The translations under genes and the position numbers were made by a program. DNA of 64,000 bases from Paraburkholderia antibiotica (GTDB lineage Bacteria; Pseudomonadota; Gammaproteobacteria; Burkholderiales; Burkholderiaceae). The stretch is taken from the NCBI RefSeq assembly GCF_012927125.1, contig NZ_JABBFZ010000002.1, positions 310,001 to 374,000 of the forward strand, in the 5' to 3' direction. This document shows positions 1 through 8,457 of the stretch, in pieces (the stretch's first letter is position 1; every line of letters begins with the position of its first letter). Below the pieces are notes generated by a model that saw only the letters and a list, made by a program, of their open reading frames with translations, did not search any database and had not been told where the DNA came from.

Positions 1-36
1 AGGTCGTCTTGCGTAAAACATGCGCGCCAGTAGAGT

Positions 37-58
37 CCGCTCATAGCGGCTGTTTTTT
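37..58 (+). terminator. Possible intrinsic terminator at left edge
   Basis: A short hairpin (CCGCT, loop CAT, AGCGG) is followed by CTG and six T residues. It would end a plus-strand transcript that enters from outside the window and would stop it before the convergent dsdA gene. The stem is only 5 bp, so the call is weak. No coding sequence is seen in positions 1-122. Confidence 0.35.
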
Positions 59-122
59 GCCGCAAGCAGTCGCCGGCATTGCGCGGACATGACTGCGGGA
101 ACCGATATCGGCGCGCCTGTCG

Positions 123-1463
123 TCAGGCTTTGGCCGGCGCGATTTCTCCGCTCCGTGTTTCGCGCAACTCCAGCGCGCGTGTCTGAAAGCGCAGATGCTC
201 TTCGGGCGGCACGAGCGAACCGCCGGTCGTCCAGATGACGTGCGTGGCGTTCGCCGGATCGATCTCGTGCGCGCGCAAATAAGCGCGCCCCCCAGACGAC
301 CCGGTCAGCCATTCGGGACCGCCGACGCCCGCCGCCGCGGACGGCTCGAGCTCGATCCCCATCGTTTGCTTAACCCTGAGAAGATCGAGATACAGCTGCT
401 CGTCGCGAACCGTGAACACGCCCGAGAGTTGCGACGCCATCAGCGGACTCACGAACGGCGACGCCTGCCCCACCGCGAGCCCATCGGCCTCGGTCCGGTT
501 ATCGAGGCCGATGTCGTAGACGGATAGCGGCTGGTCGGAACCCGAGGCCAGTTGCAACAGCATGCAGGCAGACGCGACCGGCTCGGCGAAGAAGCAATGG
601 ACATGCGCTCCGAACAACGATTTGAGGCCATAGGTCAGCCCGCCTGGCGCGCCGCCCACGCCGCACGGCAGATAGACGAAAAGGGGATGCGCCGCGTCGA
701 CCTTTCTGCCGGCACGCTCGAGTTGCTGCGCGAGGTAACGCGCACCGGCCGCATAGCCGACGAACAGCGCCCGCGAGTGTTCGTCGTCGACGAAATGACA
801 CCGTGGCGTCGTCAGCGCCTGTGTGCGTCCGGCGGCGACCGCACTCGCGTAATCCCCCTCGTGTTCGATCACGCGCACGCCGCGCGCGCGCAGGCGGTCT
901 TTCTTCCACGCTTTCGCATCGGTGGACATGTGGACGACGGCATCGAAGCCGAGCGCGGCCGACAGCACGCCAATGCTGAGACCCAGATTGCCGGTGCTGC
1001 CAACCGCGACGGTATGCGTCGCGAAGAGCTCGCGGGCGCACGCCGACGCGAGCAGCCGGCGATCGCCGTCGGGCGTCAGCAAGCCGGCTTCGAGCGCGAT
1101 CGACTCGGCCAGCGACAGCACCTCGTGAAAACCGCCGCGCGCCTTGATCGAGCCGGCTACCGCCAGCGCATCGTCGCGCTTCAGATACCACGCGCCTTGC
1201 TGCCGGAGTGGATCGACCTCTGCCTGCAAGGCGTCCGCGGCGACGAGATCGGATTCGATCCGGCCGCCGGTGCCCGACAATTCGGCGAACAGCATCGCCA
1301 TCAGCGGTTCGCAGCGTTGCAGCCGCGCGGCACCTTCGGCGAGTTCGGCAGCCGACGGCGCCCCCGCCGGCAACGCCCAGCCCAGCTTCGGATTGAGCCA
1401 CAGAAGCGGCTCTTTTGCCTTTAATTCGGCTAATAGTTCGGCGGATTGCAGCGAGTTCGGCAT
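123..1463 (-). CDS. dsdA: D-serine dehydratase (D-serine ammonia-lyase)
   Basis: This 446-residue cytoplasmic PLP enzyme converts D-serine to pyruvate and ammonia. The length matches the DsdA family (about 440-450). The PLP lysine lies in SIKARGG (K107). The phosphate-binding glycine loop GSTGNLG is at about 155-161, and a second glycine-rich stretch (CGVGGAPGG) is at about 267-275. The ATG is preceded by GAGGAA at good spacing. The gene is divergent from a LysR regulator across a 107-bp gap, the usual arrangement for D-serine detoxification or use. It could in principle act on D-threonine as well; assignment to the family is firm. Confidence 0.93.
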   Translation of the reverse strand: MPNSLQSAELLAELKAKEPLLWLNPKLGWALPAGAPSAAELAEGAARLQRCEPLMAMLFAELSGTGGRIESDLVAADALQAEVDPLRQQGAWYLKRDDALAVAGSIKARGGFHEVLSLAESIALEAGLLTPDGDRRLLASACARELFATHTVAVGSTGNLGLSIGVLSAALGFDAVVHMSTDAKAWKKDRLRARGVRVIEHEGDYASAVAAGRTQALTTPRCHFVDDEHSRALFVGYAAGARYLAQQLERAGRKVDAAHPLFVYLPCGVGGAPGGLTYGLKSLFGAHVHCFFAEPVASACMLLQLASGSDQPLSVYDIGLDNRTEADGLAVGQASPFVSPLMASQLSGVFTVRDEQLYLDLLRVKQTMGIELEPSAAAGVGGPEWLTGSSGGRAYLRAHEIDPANATHVIWTTGGSLVPPEEHLRFQTRALELRETRSGEIAPAKA

Positions 1464-1550
1464 TTTGACAAGATTCCTCTGTTTCCTCTATCTGTGTGCG
1501 ATAGTAAGGAATCGTCGTCGATCAAAATAGCGCGACGTTCTTATCCATCC

Positions 1551-1565
1551 ATTAGCCAGGCTAAT
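1551..1565. promoter_or_regulatory. Palindromic LysR-type operator between dsdA and the LysR gene
   Basis: A perfect inverted repeat ATTAGCC-A-GGCTAAT lies 5 bp upstream of the LysR start codon. It contains CTAAT and its complement, the core known for GcvA-type boxes, which fits the GcvA-like protein encoded next to it. The position suggests autoregulation and control of the divergent dsdA promoter; that role is inferred. Confidence 0.6.
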
Positions 1566-1570
1566 CCTTC

Positions 1571-2521
1571 ATGCTCGATTCGCTGATTCTCGGCAGCTTG
1601 CGGTGCTTCGAGGCCGCGGCACGTCTGCTCAGCTTTACCAAGGCGGCCCAGTCGCTAAATCTGACGCAAAGCGCCGTCAGCCAGCAGATCCGCAATCTCG
1701 AATCCAGACTGGGCTACCCGCTGTTCCTGCGGCAGTCGCGCGGACTCGTGCTGACCGCGAAGGGCAAGATCCTGTTCGATTCGACGACGCGGGCGTTCGC
1801 CGACATCGACACCACACTGCGCCGTCTCGCGCCCACGGACACGCCGCTTCATCTGAGCTGCCTGCCGTCGTTCGCGCTGCAATGGCTGATGCCGCGCCTG
1901 ACCGAATTTCATCGTCAGCAGCCGGAGGTTGCCGTGCGCCTCGAAGCCGAATTCCAGACGCTCGACGAACAGGCAATGGAAGCGTTCGATATCGACGTCG
2001 CCGTGCGCTACGATCCCGTCGAATACACGCATCTCCACACCGAGGTTCTGCTCGACGAGTATCTGCTCGCGGTTGCCACGCCCGAATATCTCGCCGCGCA
2101 TCCGGATTTCGCGGCGGGCGTGTCGCTCGACGGCGTCGTGCTGCTCCACGATGCGACACCGTGGATCGGCGCGTCGTCGTTCGTTGAATGGCGCACCTGG
2201 CTCGAAGCGCACAAGCCGGCATGGCTGGCCGGTCTGGAAGGCCCGCAATTCAATCTGTCGAGCCTCGCGATCAGCGCCGCCCTCAATCACCAGGGCGTCG
2301 CGATGGGCCGCGGCGCACTGGTGTACAACGAACTGAAGAGCGGACGGCTCGTCGATGTGTTCGGCAAACAGGTGATCGCGCCGGCCCGATATGTCATGCT
2401 CTCGCGTCGCCCGGACGATCGCCGGGTCGCCATTTTCTCGGCATGGCTCAAAGCGGAGTGCGCGCACTTCGACAGCGCGCGCCGACAACTGCTGCAGCCG
2501 GCGGCCTGCTCGCATGAATAA
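1571..2521 (+). CDS. LysR-family transcriptional regulator, GcvA-like (probable dsdA regulator)
   Basis: This 316-residue protein has an N-terminal winged helix-turn-helix (about residues 7-66; SFTKAAQSLNLTQSAVSQQI is the recognition region) and a periplasmic-binding-like effector domain over the rest. The pattern LRCFEAAARLLSFTKAA is typical of the GcvA subgroup. It is divergent from dsdA, so it is the likely D-serine-responsive activator (functionally a DsdC), although the subgroup differs from E. coli DsdC. The ATG follows the 15-bp palindrome directly. The effector identity is inferred from context. Confidence 0.88.
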   Translation: MLDSLILGSLRCFEAAARLLSFTKAAQSLNLTQSAVSQQIRNLESRLGYPLFLRQSRGLVLTAKGKILFDSTTRAFADIDTTLRRLAPTDTPLHLSCLPSFALQWLMPRLTEFHRQQPEVAVRLEAEFQTLDEQAMEAFDIDVAVRYDPVEYTHLHTEVLLDEYLLAVATPEYLAAHPDFAAGVSLDGVVLLHDATPWIGASSFVEWRTWLEAHKPAWLAGLEGPQFNLSSLAISAALNHQGVAMGRGALVYNELKSGRLVDVFGKQVIAPARYVMLSRRPDDRRVAIFSAWLKAECAHFDSARRQLLQPAACSHE

Positions 2522-2592
2522 TTGTTTAGCCGACAAGCTGCACAGATACGAACTAACCCACTGATTTTCCGCATCGAGCGACCAACACGAAC

Positions 2593-3174
2593 GTGAGTCA
2601 CACCCTTTCCACCCCCGTCTCTTCCGAACTCGAGATCCGCAAAAGCCGCTTCATCGCGCACGCGATTCCGGTCGCCGATCGCGACGCCGCGATGCTCGAA
2701 TTGCAGCGTCTGCGCACTGAACATCCGGGCGCGACGCACGTCTGCTGGGCGCTGCTCGCGGGCGGCCAATCCGGCATGTCCGACGATGGCGAGCCGTCTG
2801 GCACCGCGGGCCGCCCGATTCTCGAAGTGCTGCGCCATCACGATCTGGACGGCGTGCTCGCGGCCGTGGTGCGCTACTACGGCGGCGTGAAGCTCGGTGC
2901 GGGCGGCCTCGTGCGCGCCTACACCGATGCGATCGCGTCGGCGCTGCTCGACGCGCCACGCGTCGAGCGGATCGCGCAGGTTTCGCTGGGCGTCGAAGTC
3001 GGTTATGCCGACGAAGCCAGAGTACGCCGCTGGGTGGATGCCGAAGGCTACGTGCTGGTGGACAGCGCCCACGGCATGCTGGTGAAGATGACGATGCGCC
3101 TGCCCGCCACCGCGCTCGATGCCGCGAAACGCACGCTCACCGATATGACGCAGGGAAAAGCGGGCTTCTTCTGA
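2593..3174 (+). CDS. YigZ/IMPACT-family protein
   Basis: This 193-residue protein belongs to the YigZ/UPF0029 (IMPACT) family. Signature stretches are KSRFIAHA near the N-terminus, SDDGEPSGTAGRPIL at about 60-74 and VRYYGGVKLGAGGLVRAY at about 96-113. A C-terminal ferredoxin-like domain of about 60 residues follows. The start is GTG at 2593; no ATG fits. Family members are linked to translation or stress control, but the bacterial function is not settled. It follows the LysR gene by 71 bp and may be transcribed with it. Confidence 0.9.
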   Translation: MSHTLSTPVSSELEIRKSRFIAHAIPVADRDAAMLELQRLRTEHPGATHVCWALLAGGQSGMSDDGEPSGTAGRPILEVLRHHDLDGVLAAVVRYYGGVKLGAGGLVRAYTDAIASALLDAPRVERIAQVSLGVEVGYADEARVRRWVDAEGYVLVDSAHGMLVKMTMRLPATALDAAKRTLTDMTQGKAGFF

Positions 3175-3563
3175 TGGCCGCACCGCTTTTTAGCGGCTCT
3201 CGTTCTCGCGTTGCACCGCGAAACTCCGGCAAAAAAACGCCCCAATACATGGGCGCGATGCATCTAACCCGTTTTCACATTGCTCTCATGCGCGGCGATC
3301 AAACTGATGCACCCGCGCGGATCATGCAAGCTTTGCGGCGGCCGTTTTGGGAGTACTGCTGATATCGGCCGTCAAGCCAGCCAGCTATGATGGACCGCCC
3401 AGCCGGCACGATGCGCGCCAACGCGCAGCCCATCGTCCGAAGCGCGGAGGGGAGCAAGTGCGGTTCGAAGTGGACCGGCCCGGATCGCTGCTAACATGCT
3501 GTTCCTCAGGACAACTCCATTAAAAGGGCAACTCCTCTGACCTCGACCGCCGCTTTCTTTCGC
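3175..3563. other. Intergenic region, no gene seen
   Basis: This 389-bp gap separates the YigZ-family gene from the lipoprotein gene. The short open frames within it have no recognisable motif or ribosome site. A small hairpin (CGCTTTTTAGCG) lies just after the yigZ stop but lacks a proper terminator layout. No RNA gene was recognised. Confidence 0.5.
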
Positions 3564-4145
3564 ATGGCCGCCGCACGCTCGCCGTTGAGATCTCTCGTGC
3601 TCAGAGGCTGCGGCGCCGTGGCGCTGCCGCTGCTGTTGTCCGCCTGCTCGTGGTCCTGGTTTGGCCTGAACAGCAGCGCCGCCGCGCCGCACGCGAAGAC
3701 CCACGGCACCGGTTCGCTCAGCGTGGCCTCCGCGCGCGAATTCGTCTATCTGCCCGCGCGCGACGGCCATGTTTCGCCGAACCGTATCGAGAACACCGCG
3801 ATGACCGGCATCGTGATGAAGGACGACATCAACCAGATCGTGCGCAACAGCGTCGCGACCAGCCTGCGGGTAGCCGGCTTCCGGCTCGACGACAACCGGC
3901 GTGTACTCAGCGGCAGTATCGAAACGTTTACGGTGGACGACACGCGCTCGCCCGCGCTGTGGATACTGAAGATGCGCTACGTGGTCACCGATGCCGCGAC
4001 GCGCAAGGTGATGTTCTCGACCACCCGCACCGTGAAGCAGAAGTCACCGAAATTCACCAGCAGCACGATCGCCATCGAAGACACGGTCAAGGCAAACGTC
4101 GACACCCTGATCGGCGACCCCGGCTTCATCAAGGCAGTGAACTGA
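3564..4145 (+). CDS. Putative outer-membrane lipoprotein (YajG-like)
   Basis: This 193-residue protein starts with a basic n-region, a hydrophobic stretch and a lipobox LLSAC (Cys at about 29), so it should be acylated and anchored in a membrane on the periplasmic side. The mature part has an all-beta/alpha pattern with NQIVRNSVATSLRVAGFRL at about 95-113, resembling YajG-type lipoproteins that bind or stabilise a hydrophobic partner. No catalytic motif is visible. It precedes a LysE-type exporter by about 100 bp. The exact role is unknown; lipidation is the firm part. Confidence 0.75.
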   Translation: MAAARSPLRSLVLRGCGAVALPLLLSACSWSWFGLNSSAAAPHAKTHGTGSLSVASAREFVYLPARDGHVSPNRIENTAMTGIVMKDDINQIVRNSVATSLRVAGFRLDDNRRVLSGSIETFTVDDTRSPALWILKMRYVVTDAATRKVMFSTTRTVKQKSPKFTSSTIAIEDTVKANVDTLIGDPGFIKAVN

Positions 4146-4252
4146 ACGCGCGAGCGCCGGCACGCGGCGCGAGTTCGCTACAATCCGGCTAATCGCCGCG
4201 CGCGATCCGCCGCGCGCCGCCCCGTCATCTCCCGTTCAGAGTGCGAGCCGTC

Positions 4253-4879
4253 ATGTCCCTTGCCGCCTGGCTGTTCTTTTTGCCCGCCTGTTTCGCCATC
4301 AATCTCGCGCCCGGGCCCAACAACCTGCTGTCGATCAACGTGGCCGCGCGTCACGGCTTCGTCAAGGCATTCATCGGCGGGACTGGCCGGCTGCTGGCGT
4401 TCGCGCTGATGCTCGCGCTCGCCGCCACCGGTCTCGCCGTCGTGCTGCACGCCTCGGAGTGGGTCTTTCTCACGATCAAGGTCGCCGGCGCCGCCTATCT
4501 GATCTGGCTGGCCATCCAGTTGTGGCGCAGCGACGCGCCGACCATCGACACGTCGCAAGGGCAAGCGCAGGACGCCGCGCTTATGCGCCTCGCGCGTCAG
4601 GAATTTTTCGTGGCCGCCGGCAACCCGAAAGCGATTCTGGTGTTCACCGCGTTCCTGCCGCAATTCGTCGACGTCGCGCGGCCGATCCTGCCGCAATTCG
4701 CGGCACTCGGCGCGAGCTTTCTGATTCTCGAATGGGTCGCGATTGCGCTGTATTCGTGGGCCGGCATGTATCTCGGCAAGTGGCTCGTGCGCGCGAAGGT
4801 CCGCCGCTATTTCAATCGCTGCTGCGGCGGCTTTCTGGCAGCGATCGGCGTGAGCTTCCTGTTGGTGCGGCGCGGATAA
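4253..4879 (+). CDS. LysE/RhtB-family amino-acid exporter
   Basis: This inner-membrane protein of 208 residues (212 from an in-frame GTG at 4241) has about six hydrophobic segments. The family hallmark PGPNN is near residue 19, and GNPKAILVFTAFLPQFV is in the middle (about 124-140). LysE/RhtB proteins export amino acids such as lysine, homoserine or threonine by proton antiport; the substrate cannot be read here. I chose the ATG at 4253 because the hydrophobic segment starts at once after it. A 47-residue membrane protein gene follows after 15 bp. Confidence 0.88.
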   Translation: MSLAAWLFFLPACFAINLAPGPNNLLSINVAARHGFVKAFIGGTGRLLAFALMLALAATGLAVVLHASEWVFLTIKVAGAAYLIWLAIQLWRSDAPTIDTSQGQAQDAALMRLARQEFFVAAGNPKAILVFTAFLPQFVDVARPILPQFAALGASFLILEWVAIALYSWAGMYLGKWLVRAKVRRYFNRCCGGFLAAIGVSFLLVRRG

Positions 4880-4894
4880 TCGTTGGGATTCCAG

Positions 4895-5038
4895 ATGAAA
4901 CGGATCATGCGCAACATAGCGACCGCGTTCGCTTTCGTAGCCGGCGAAATCCTGGTGGTGCTGATGCTCTGCGTCGCGCTGGTCTGCAAGCTGACCGCAC
5001 GCATCGGCGAATCCGGCAGATCGCGGCCGCCGCGCTAG
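4895..5038 (+). CDS. Small single-pass membrane protein, unknown function
   Basis: This 47-residue ORF starts at ATG 4895, 15 bp after the exporter stop, and ends at TAG 5036-5038. It begins with a basic MKRIMRN segment, has one hydrophobic helix (about residues 8-31) and ends with a basic tail GRSRPPR, so the C-terminus probably stays in the cytoplasm. It is not recognised. Its spacing to the LysE-type gene suggests co-transcription. It ends 7 bp from the convergent end of the polysaccharide operon. Confidence 0.5.
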   Translation: MKRIMRNIATAFAFVAGEILVVLMLCVALVCKLTARIGESGRSRPPR

Positions 5039-5045
5039 GACTCGA

Positions 5046-6029
5046 TCAGCGCCCCTGCAATGCCGTCGATGCCGCGTCGAGCGCACGCTTCGCCGTGCCG
5101 GCTCCATCGACAAGACCGAAGTTGCGCTCGCGGGCATTCTTCGCACTCGTCGTGTCCTGCCATTCGTAGATCGAGATCAGCGGCGTCTCGATCGAATTGC
5201 GCTTCGCCAGAAACGCGCCGGTACGCTCGGCCTGTCCATCGACACCCGCGCGGCTTCCCGACGACACGCCCCACTCCGTGATCAACGCAGGCAGGCCGTA
5301 TTGCGCGCGGATGTAGCGGGCAGCCTGCTGAATCTGCTGCGCGCTCATTCCATACGCGTGGTACGACACGGCGTCGAGGCAATGGGTCGAATTCGGCTGC
5401 ACGCTGCGCAACAGCTTGTCCGGTAGTGTCCCCGCGACGGGTGCCCTGGAGAAGCCGAACCCGATGACCGGCACCGCTGCGTGATTCGCCTTGAGTCCCG
5501 CGCAGACGGCGTTCATATAAACCGGAAACGTCTTCTCGACCTGGCCCGTCGGCCAATAGGTCGACAGATCAGGTTCATTCCAGAGTTCGAGCGCGAGCAT
5601 ATCCGAGCCGTACGCGCGGGTCAGTTCGTTCACGGTCCGGACCAGTTGATCCGCGGCGCTGCGCAACGTTGCATCATCGGCGGCGGCATGGGCTGCGTGA
5701 TCCGACAGCGGTCGTGTCGAACGCACGGTCAGCAGAACCGGCAAGCCCGCGGAGCGGGCCGTCGTGAATGCATGGGCGACCTGCGCGCGGTAGTTCGCGG
5801 ACTGCATCGCGTCGACCCACACGCCGAACCGGACGAAGCTGAATCCCGCCACCTTGATGCGCGTCGCCGACTCGCTATCGAAGCGCTCGACCTTGACCTG
5901 CGTGCCGATCCTCGCCGATCCGCTATCGGCCGTCCATTGCTGGAATTCCTGCGCGTGAGCGGCGCCGATCGCACAAAACATCGCTGCGGCAACGAGGCTT
6001 TTTTTCAGTCGCTTCGGAAATGCATTCAT
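5046..6029 (-). CDS. Secreted glycoside hydrolase (clan GH-A type)
   Basis: This 327-residue protein has a signal peptide (basic MNAFPKRLKK, hydrophobic core, cleavage near AHA-QE at 26). The TIM-barrel body carries WNEPD (acid/base Glu152) and ITEWG (nucleophile Glu252), the classic clan GH-A pair at barrel strands 4 and 7. It resembles GH39/GH5-type enzymes, but the family cannot be fixed by eye. As last gene of the exopolysaccharide operon it probably cuts or trims the polymer in the periplasm or outside. Its start follows the polymerase stop by 6 bp. Confidence 0.8.
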   Translation of the reverse strand: MNAFPKRLKKSLVAAAMFCAIGAAHAQEFQQWTADSGSARIGTQVKVERFDSESATRIKVAGFSFVRFGVWVDAMQSANYRAQVAHAFTTARSAGLPVLLTVRSTRPLSDHAAHAAADDATLRSAADQLVRTVNELTRAYGSDMLALELWNEPDLSTYWPTGQVEKTFPVYMNAVCAGLKANHAAVPVIGFGFSRAPVAGTLPDKLLRSVQPNSTHCLDAVSYHAYGMSAQQIQQAARYIRAQYGLPALITEWGVSSGSRAGVDGQAERTGAFLAKRNSIETPLISIYEWQDTTSAKNARERNFGLVDGAGTAKRALDAASTALQGR

Positions 6030-6035
6030 AGGGAT

Positions 6036-7154
6036 TTATGGCTTCGGATGAACATGCAATTCGGTCGGCAAGCGCCGCGCCATGGCAGGTGACGATGCAC
6101 TGCCCGAGCGTGCCGCGAGATAGCTGAGTCGCCACGCGCAAAACAGCGCGACGCTCGACAGATGTCGGACATAGCTGCCGAGATCCGGTTCGAACAGCAT
6201 CGACACAGCGATGTGCCCGATCACCAGGCAGGCGAGCAGATTGACGGAGGTCGCGCGGACATTCGCCAGCGTCGCCCGATCCGGCAGTTGGCAGAACACG
6301 GAGCCCAGCATGACCCAGACGAGCGCGAGCATCACGAACTCCTTGGGCCCCGGAAAAAACAGCACCGGCACATTGAGCTTCAGCACCGCGTACACGTAAT
6401 CGGCGCAGAACGCCCAGAACGATGCCGGTTCGACCAGGTTGTAGAAGCTCGTGCGCGCACCGTACGGCGAGCCCGCCACCAGATAATCGACGGCCATGTC
6501 GCGCGGATGCATCAACGCGAGATAGCCCTTGTCCGGCAGAACGACGAGCACCAGCAGTATCGCGACGAGCAGCACGACCTTGCGCCGCAACGAGCCGGTC
6601 CGATAGAACCACGCGCCCGCCGCGATCGCCAGAATCAGCGCGAAGTAAATCCGCACTGTGGCCGCGTAGCCGGCATAGAACGCTATCGCCGCAATCGCGA
6701 CGTACCACGCGTTGCGTTTTCGCGCGATCACCACGAGCGCGATCGACATCAGCACGACCAGCGTGTCCTTGCTCGCGACGAACAGATTGAAGAACAGGCA
6801 CGGCGCAAGCAGCACGGCATTCACGAGCAGACTGCCGAAGCGCTTCGACAAGCCGATCATCATCCAGATGAACGCGATGCCGATGGCGAGCACGAACAGC
6901 TTGCTGCCGGTATCGCCGAGCGACGCATAAAACTTCGCGACGGCGTCGAACGAGGTGTCCTGATACGTGCTCGAACCGCCGACCTGCGACTGGATCTTGT
7001 CGGAGTCGCGAAACACGAACTCCGGCAGAAAGGTGCTGGCCTTCCAGTACAGCACCGTGTACAGGAAAACCGCGAGACTCGCGAACAGGCGCACCGCCCC
7101 CTTGCTCAGGCCCGGACCGGCGTTCAGCATCCCAATCAACGTTTTACGAAGCAC
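6036..7154 (-). CDS. Polytopic membrane protein, probable polysaccharide polymerase (Wzy-like)
   Basis: This inner-membrane protein of 372 residues has about 8-10 hydrophobic segments and a larger polar loop around 208-245, the general plan of Wzy-type repeat-unit polymerases. The sequence has no family motif that I recognise, so the role is inferred from context: the operon has a flippase, priming enzyme and export machinery, and no other candidate polymerase. Translation begins at GTG 7154, which overlaps the flippase stop by 11 bp and implies coupled translation. Confidence 0.6.
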   Translation of the reverse strand: MLRKTLIGMLNAGPGLSKGAVRLFASLAVFLYTVLYWKASTFLPEFVFRDSDKIQSQVGGSSTYQDTSFDAVAKFYASLGDTGSKLFVLAIGIAFIWMMIGLSKRFGSLLVNAVLLAPCLFFNLFVASKDTLVVLMSIALVVIARKRNAWYVAIAAIAFYAGYAATVRIYFALILAIAAGAWFYRTGSLRRKVVLLVAILLVLVVLPDKGYLALMHPRDMAVDYLVAGSPYGARTSFYNLVEPASFWAFCADYVYAVLKLNVPVLFFPGPKEFVMLALVWVMLGSVFCQLPDRATLANVRATSVNLLACLVIGHIAVSMLFEPDLGSYVRHLSSVALFCAWRLSYLAARSGSASSPAMARRLPTELHVHPKP

Positions 7155-8445
7155 CGATCGCCTCCTCGTCGCGCACCGTGCTCGTGGCCACCGCGCGAGT
7201 GCGTATCGTGTTGCGCACCACGATAGCGGCGAGGATCGCGACGATGCCGACGCTCGCGCTCAGATGCGCGAGCGCCGCGCCGATCTCGTCCAGCCGGTTG
7301 ATCAACGCCCATTCGAGCGGCATGCACGCGGCGGCCACGCAGAACATCGCGAGCGCCACCCGTTTGCCGACGCGCAACGCAATCGCGGCGGCCCAATACA
7401 CATCGGAAATCGATCGGAGCACGAACGACACCAGCAGGATCAGCAGCATGCCGAGTTCGAGGCGACCGGACGGCTCGTGCGCGAGATGGAAGATCGGTTG
7501 ATGCACCAGCAGAATCGCGACGGCCGCGAGCAGCGTAATGCCGATGCTGGCCAGCAGCGAACGCCGCAACGTCGCGCCGAAAACGCGCCCGTCGGCGCTC
7601 AGCGCGCGAACCAGACGCGGCCCCGCCGTCACGACGATCGTCGCGTACGCAATGGTCTGGATCGAACTCGAAATCGACCACGCGAACACGTAACGCCCGA
7701 GCGCGTAGCTGGAAAACACCTGACTCGCCAGAAAACGCTCGCCGTATTGCAGACCGGAAAGCAAGGTCGCCGCAAAGAAGAACGGCAAGCCTTCGATCCA
7801 CACCGAGCGAAAACCGCTGTCGCTTTGCTCCACCGCCACATGGCGCTCCGCTTTCAACTCACGGTTTCGTCGCGACATGCATGCGTACGCGGCGATCGAT
7901 GCGAGCACGTTCGTGCCGCACCACAGTGCGAAGATCGTCTCGACAGAGCGAACCACGCCCGCGAGCAAACCGACGATCGCCACGGCCGCCCAGCCGCCCG
8001 TGCGGATAAACAGCAGCACGGCCCCCGCGCGCGGCCGATGCAGCGAAAACACGTACGAGGTCGTCTCGAGCCCCGCGTGCTCCGAAAAGGCCACCAGCAT
8101 CACGCCCCACAGAATGCCCGGCGCGATCCGGCTGAACGAATCGAACAGCGCCGCGTGATACACGAGCACCACCCCAATCGCGATCGCCACGTAGACGACG
8201 CCGTACAGCAGCAACAGGCGACGCGCGTCGTGAATCGCGCGCAGCGGATGCTCCGCGCTCAGACGCCGGTTGATTTCGGTGCTGAAGCCGAGACCGAGCA
8301 ATTTCGACGACACCACCGACAGCGCCAGCGCGAGCCCGTAATCGGCGACCGCCGAAAAGCCGAGCGTACGCGCGACGATGATCGTCAGAACGAATTTCAG
8401 CGCCAGCGCCGCGATGCGAAAACCGAGGCGAACGAGCAGTTGCAT
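7144..8445 (-). CDS. Polysaccharide flippase (Wzx-like, MATE/MOP superfamily)
   Basis: This 433-residue protein has about 12 hydrophobic helices and the N-terminal pattern of polysaccharide transport proteins (RLGFRIAALALKFVLTIIVARTLG). In such operons it moves undecaprenyl-diphosphate-linked repeat units across the inner membrane. It lies between the pyruvyl transferase (12 bp upstream) and the polymerase-like gene (overlap 11 bp). The substrate specificity is unknown. Confidence 0.82.
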   Translation of the reverse strand: MQLLVRLGFRIAALALKFVLTIIVARTLGFSAVADYGLALALSVVSSKLLGLGFSTEINRRLSAEHPLRAIHDARRLLLLYGVVYVAIAIGVVLVYHAALFDSFSRIAPGILWGVMLVAFSEHAGLETTSYVFSLHRPRAGAVLLFIRTGGWAAVAIVGLLAGVVRSVETIFALWCGTNVLASIAAYACMSRRNRELKAERHVAVEQSDSGFRSVWIEGLPFFFAATLLSGLQYGERFLASQVFSSYALGRYVFAWSISSSIQTIAYATIVVTAGPRLVRALSADGRVFGATLRRSLLASIGITLLAAVAILLVHQPIFHLAHEPSGRLELGMLLILLVSFVLRSISDVYWAAAIALRVGKRVALAMFCVAAACMPLEWALINRLDEIGAALAHLSASVGIVAILAAIVVRNTIRTRAVATSTVRDEEAIGAS

Positions 8446-8457
8446 GAGCGCGCCCTG

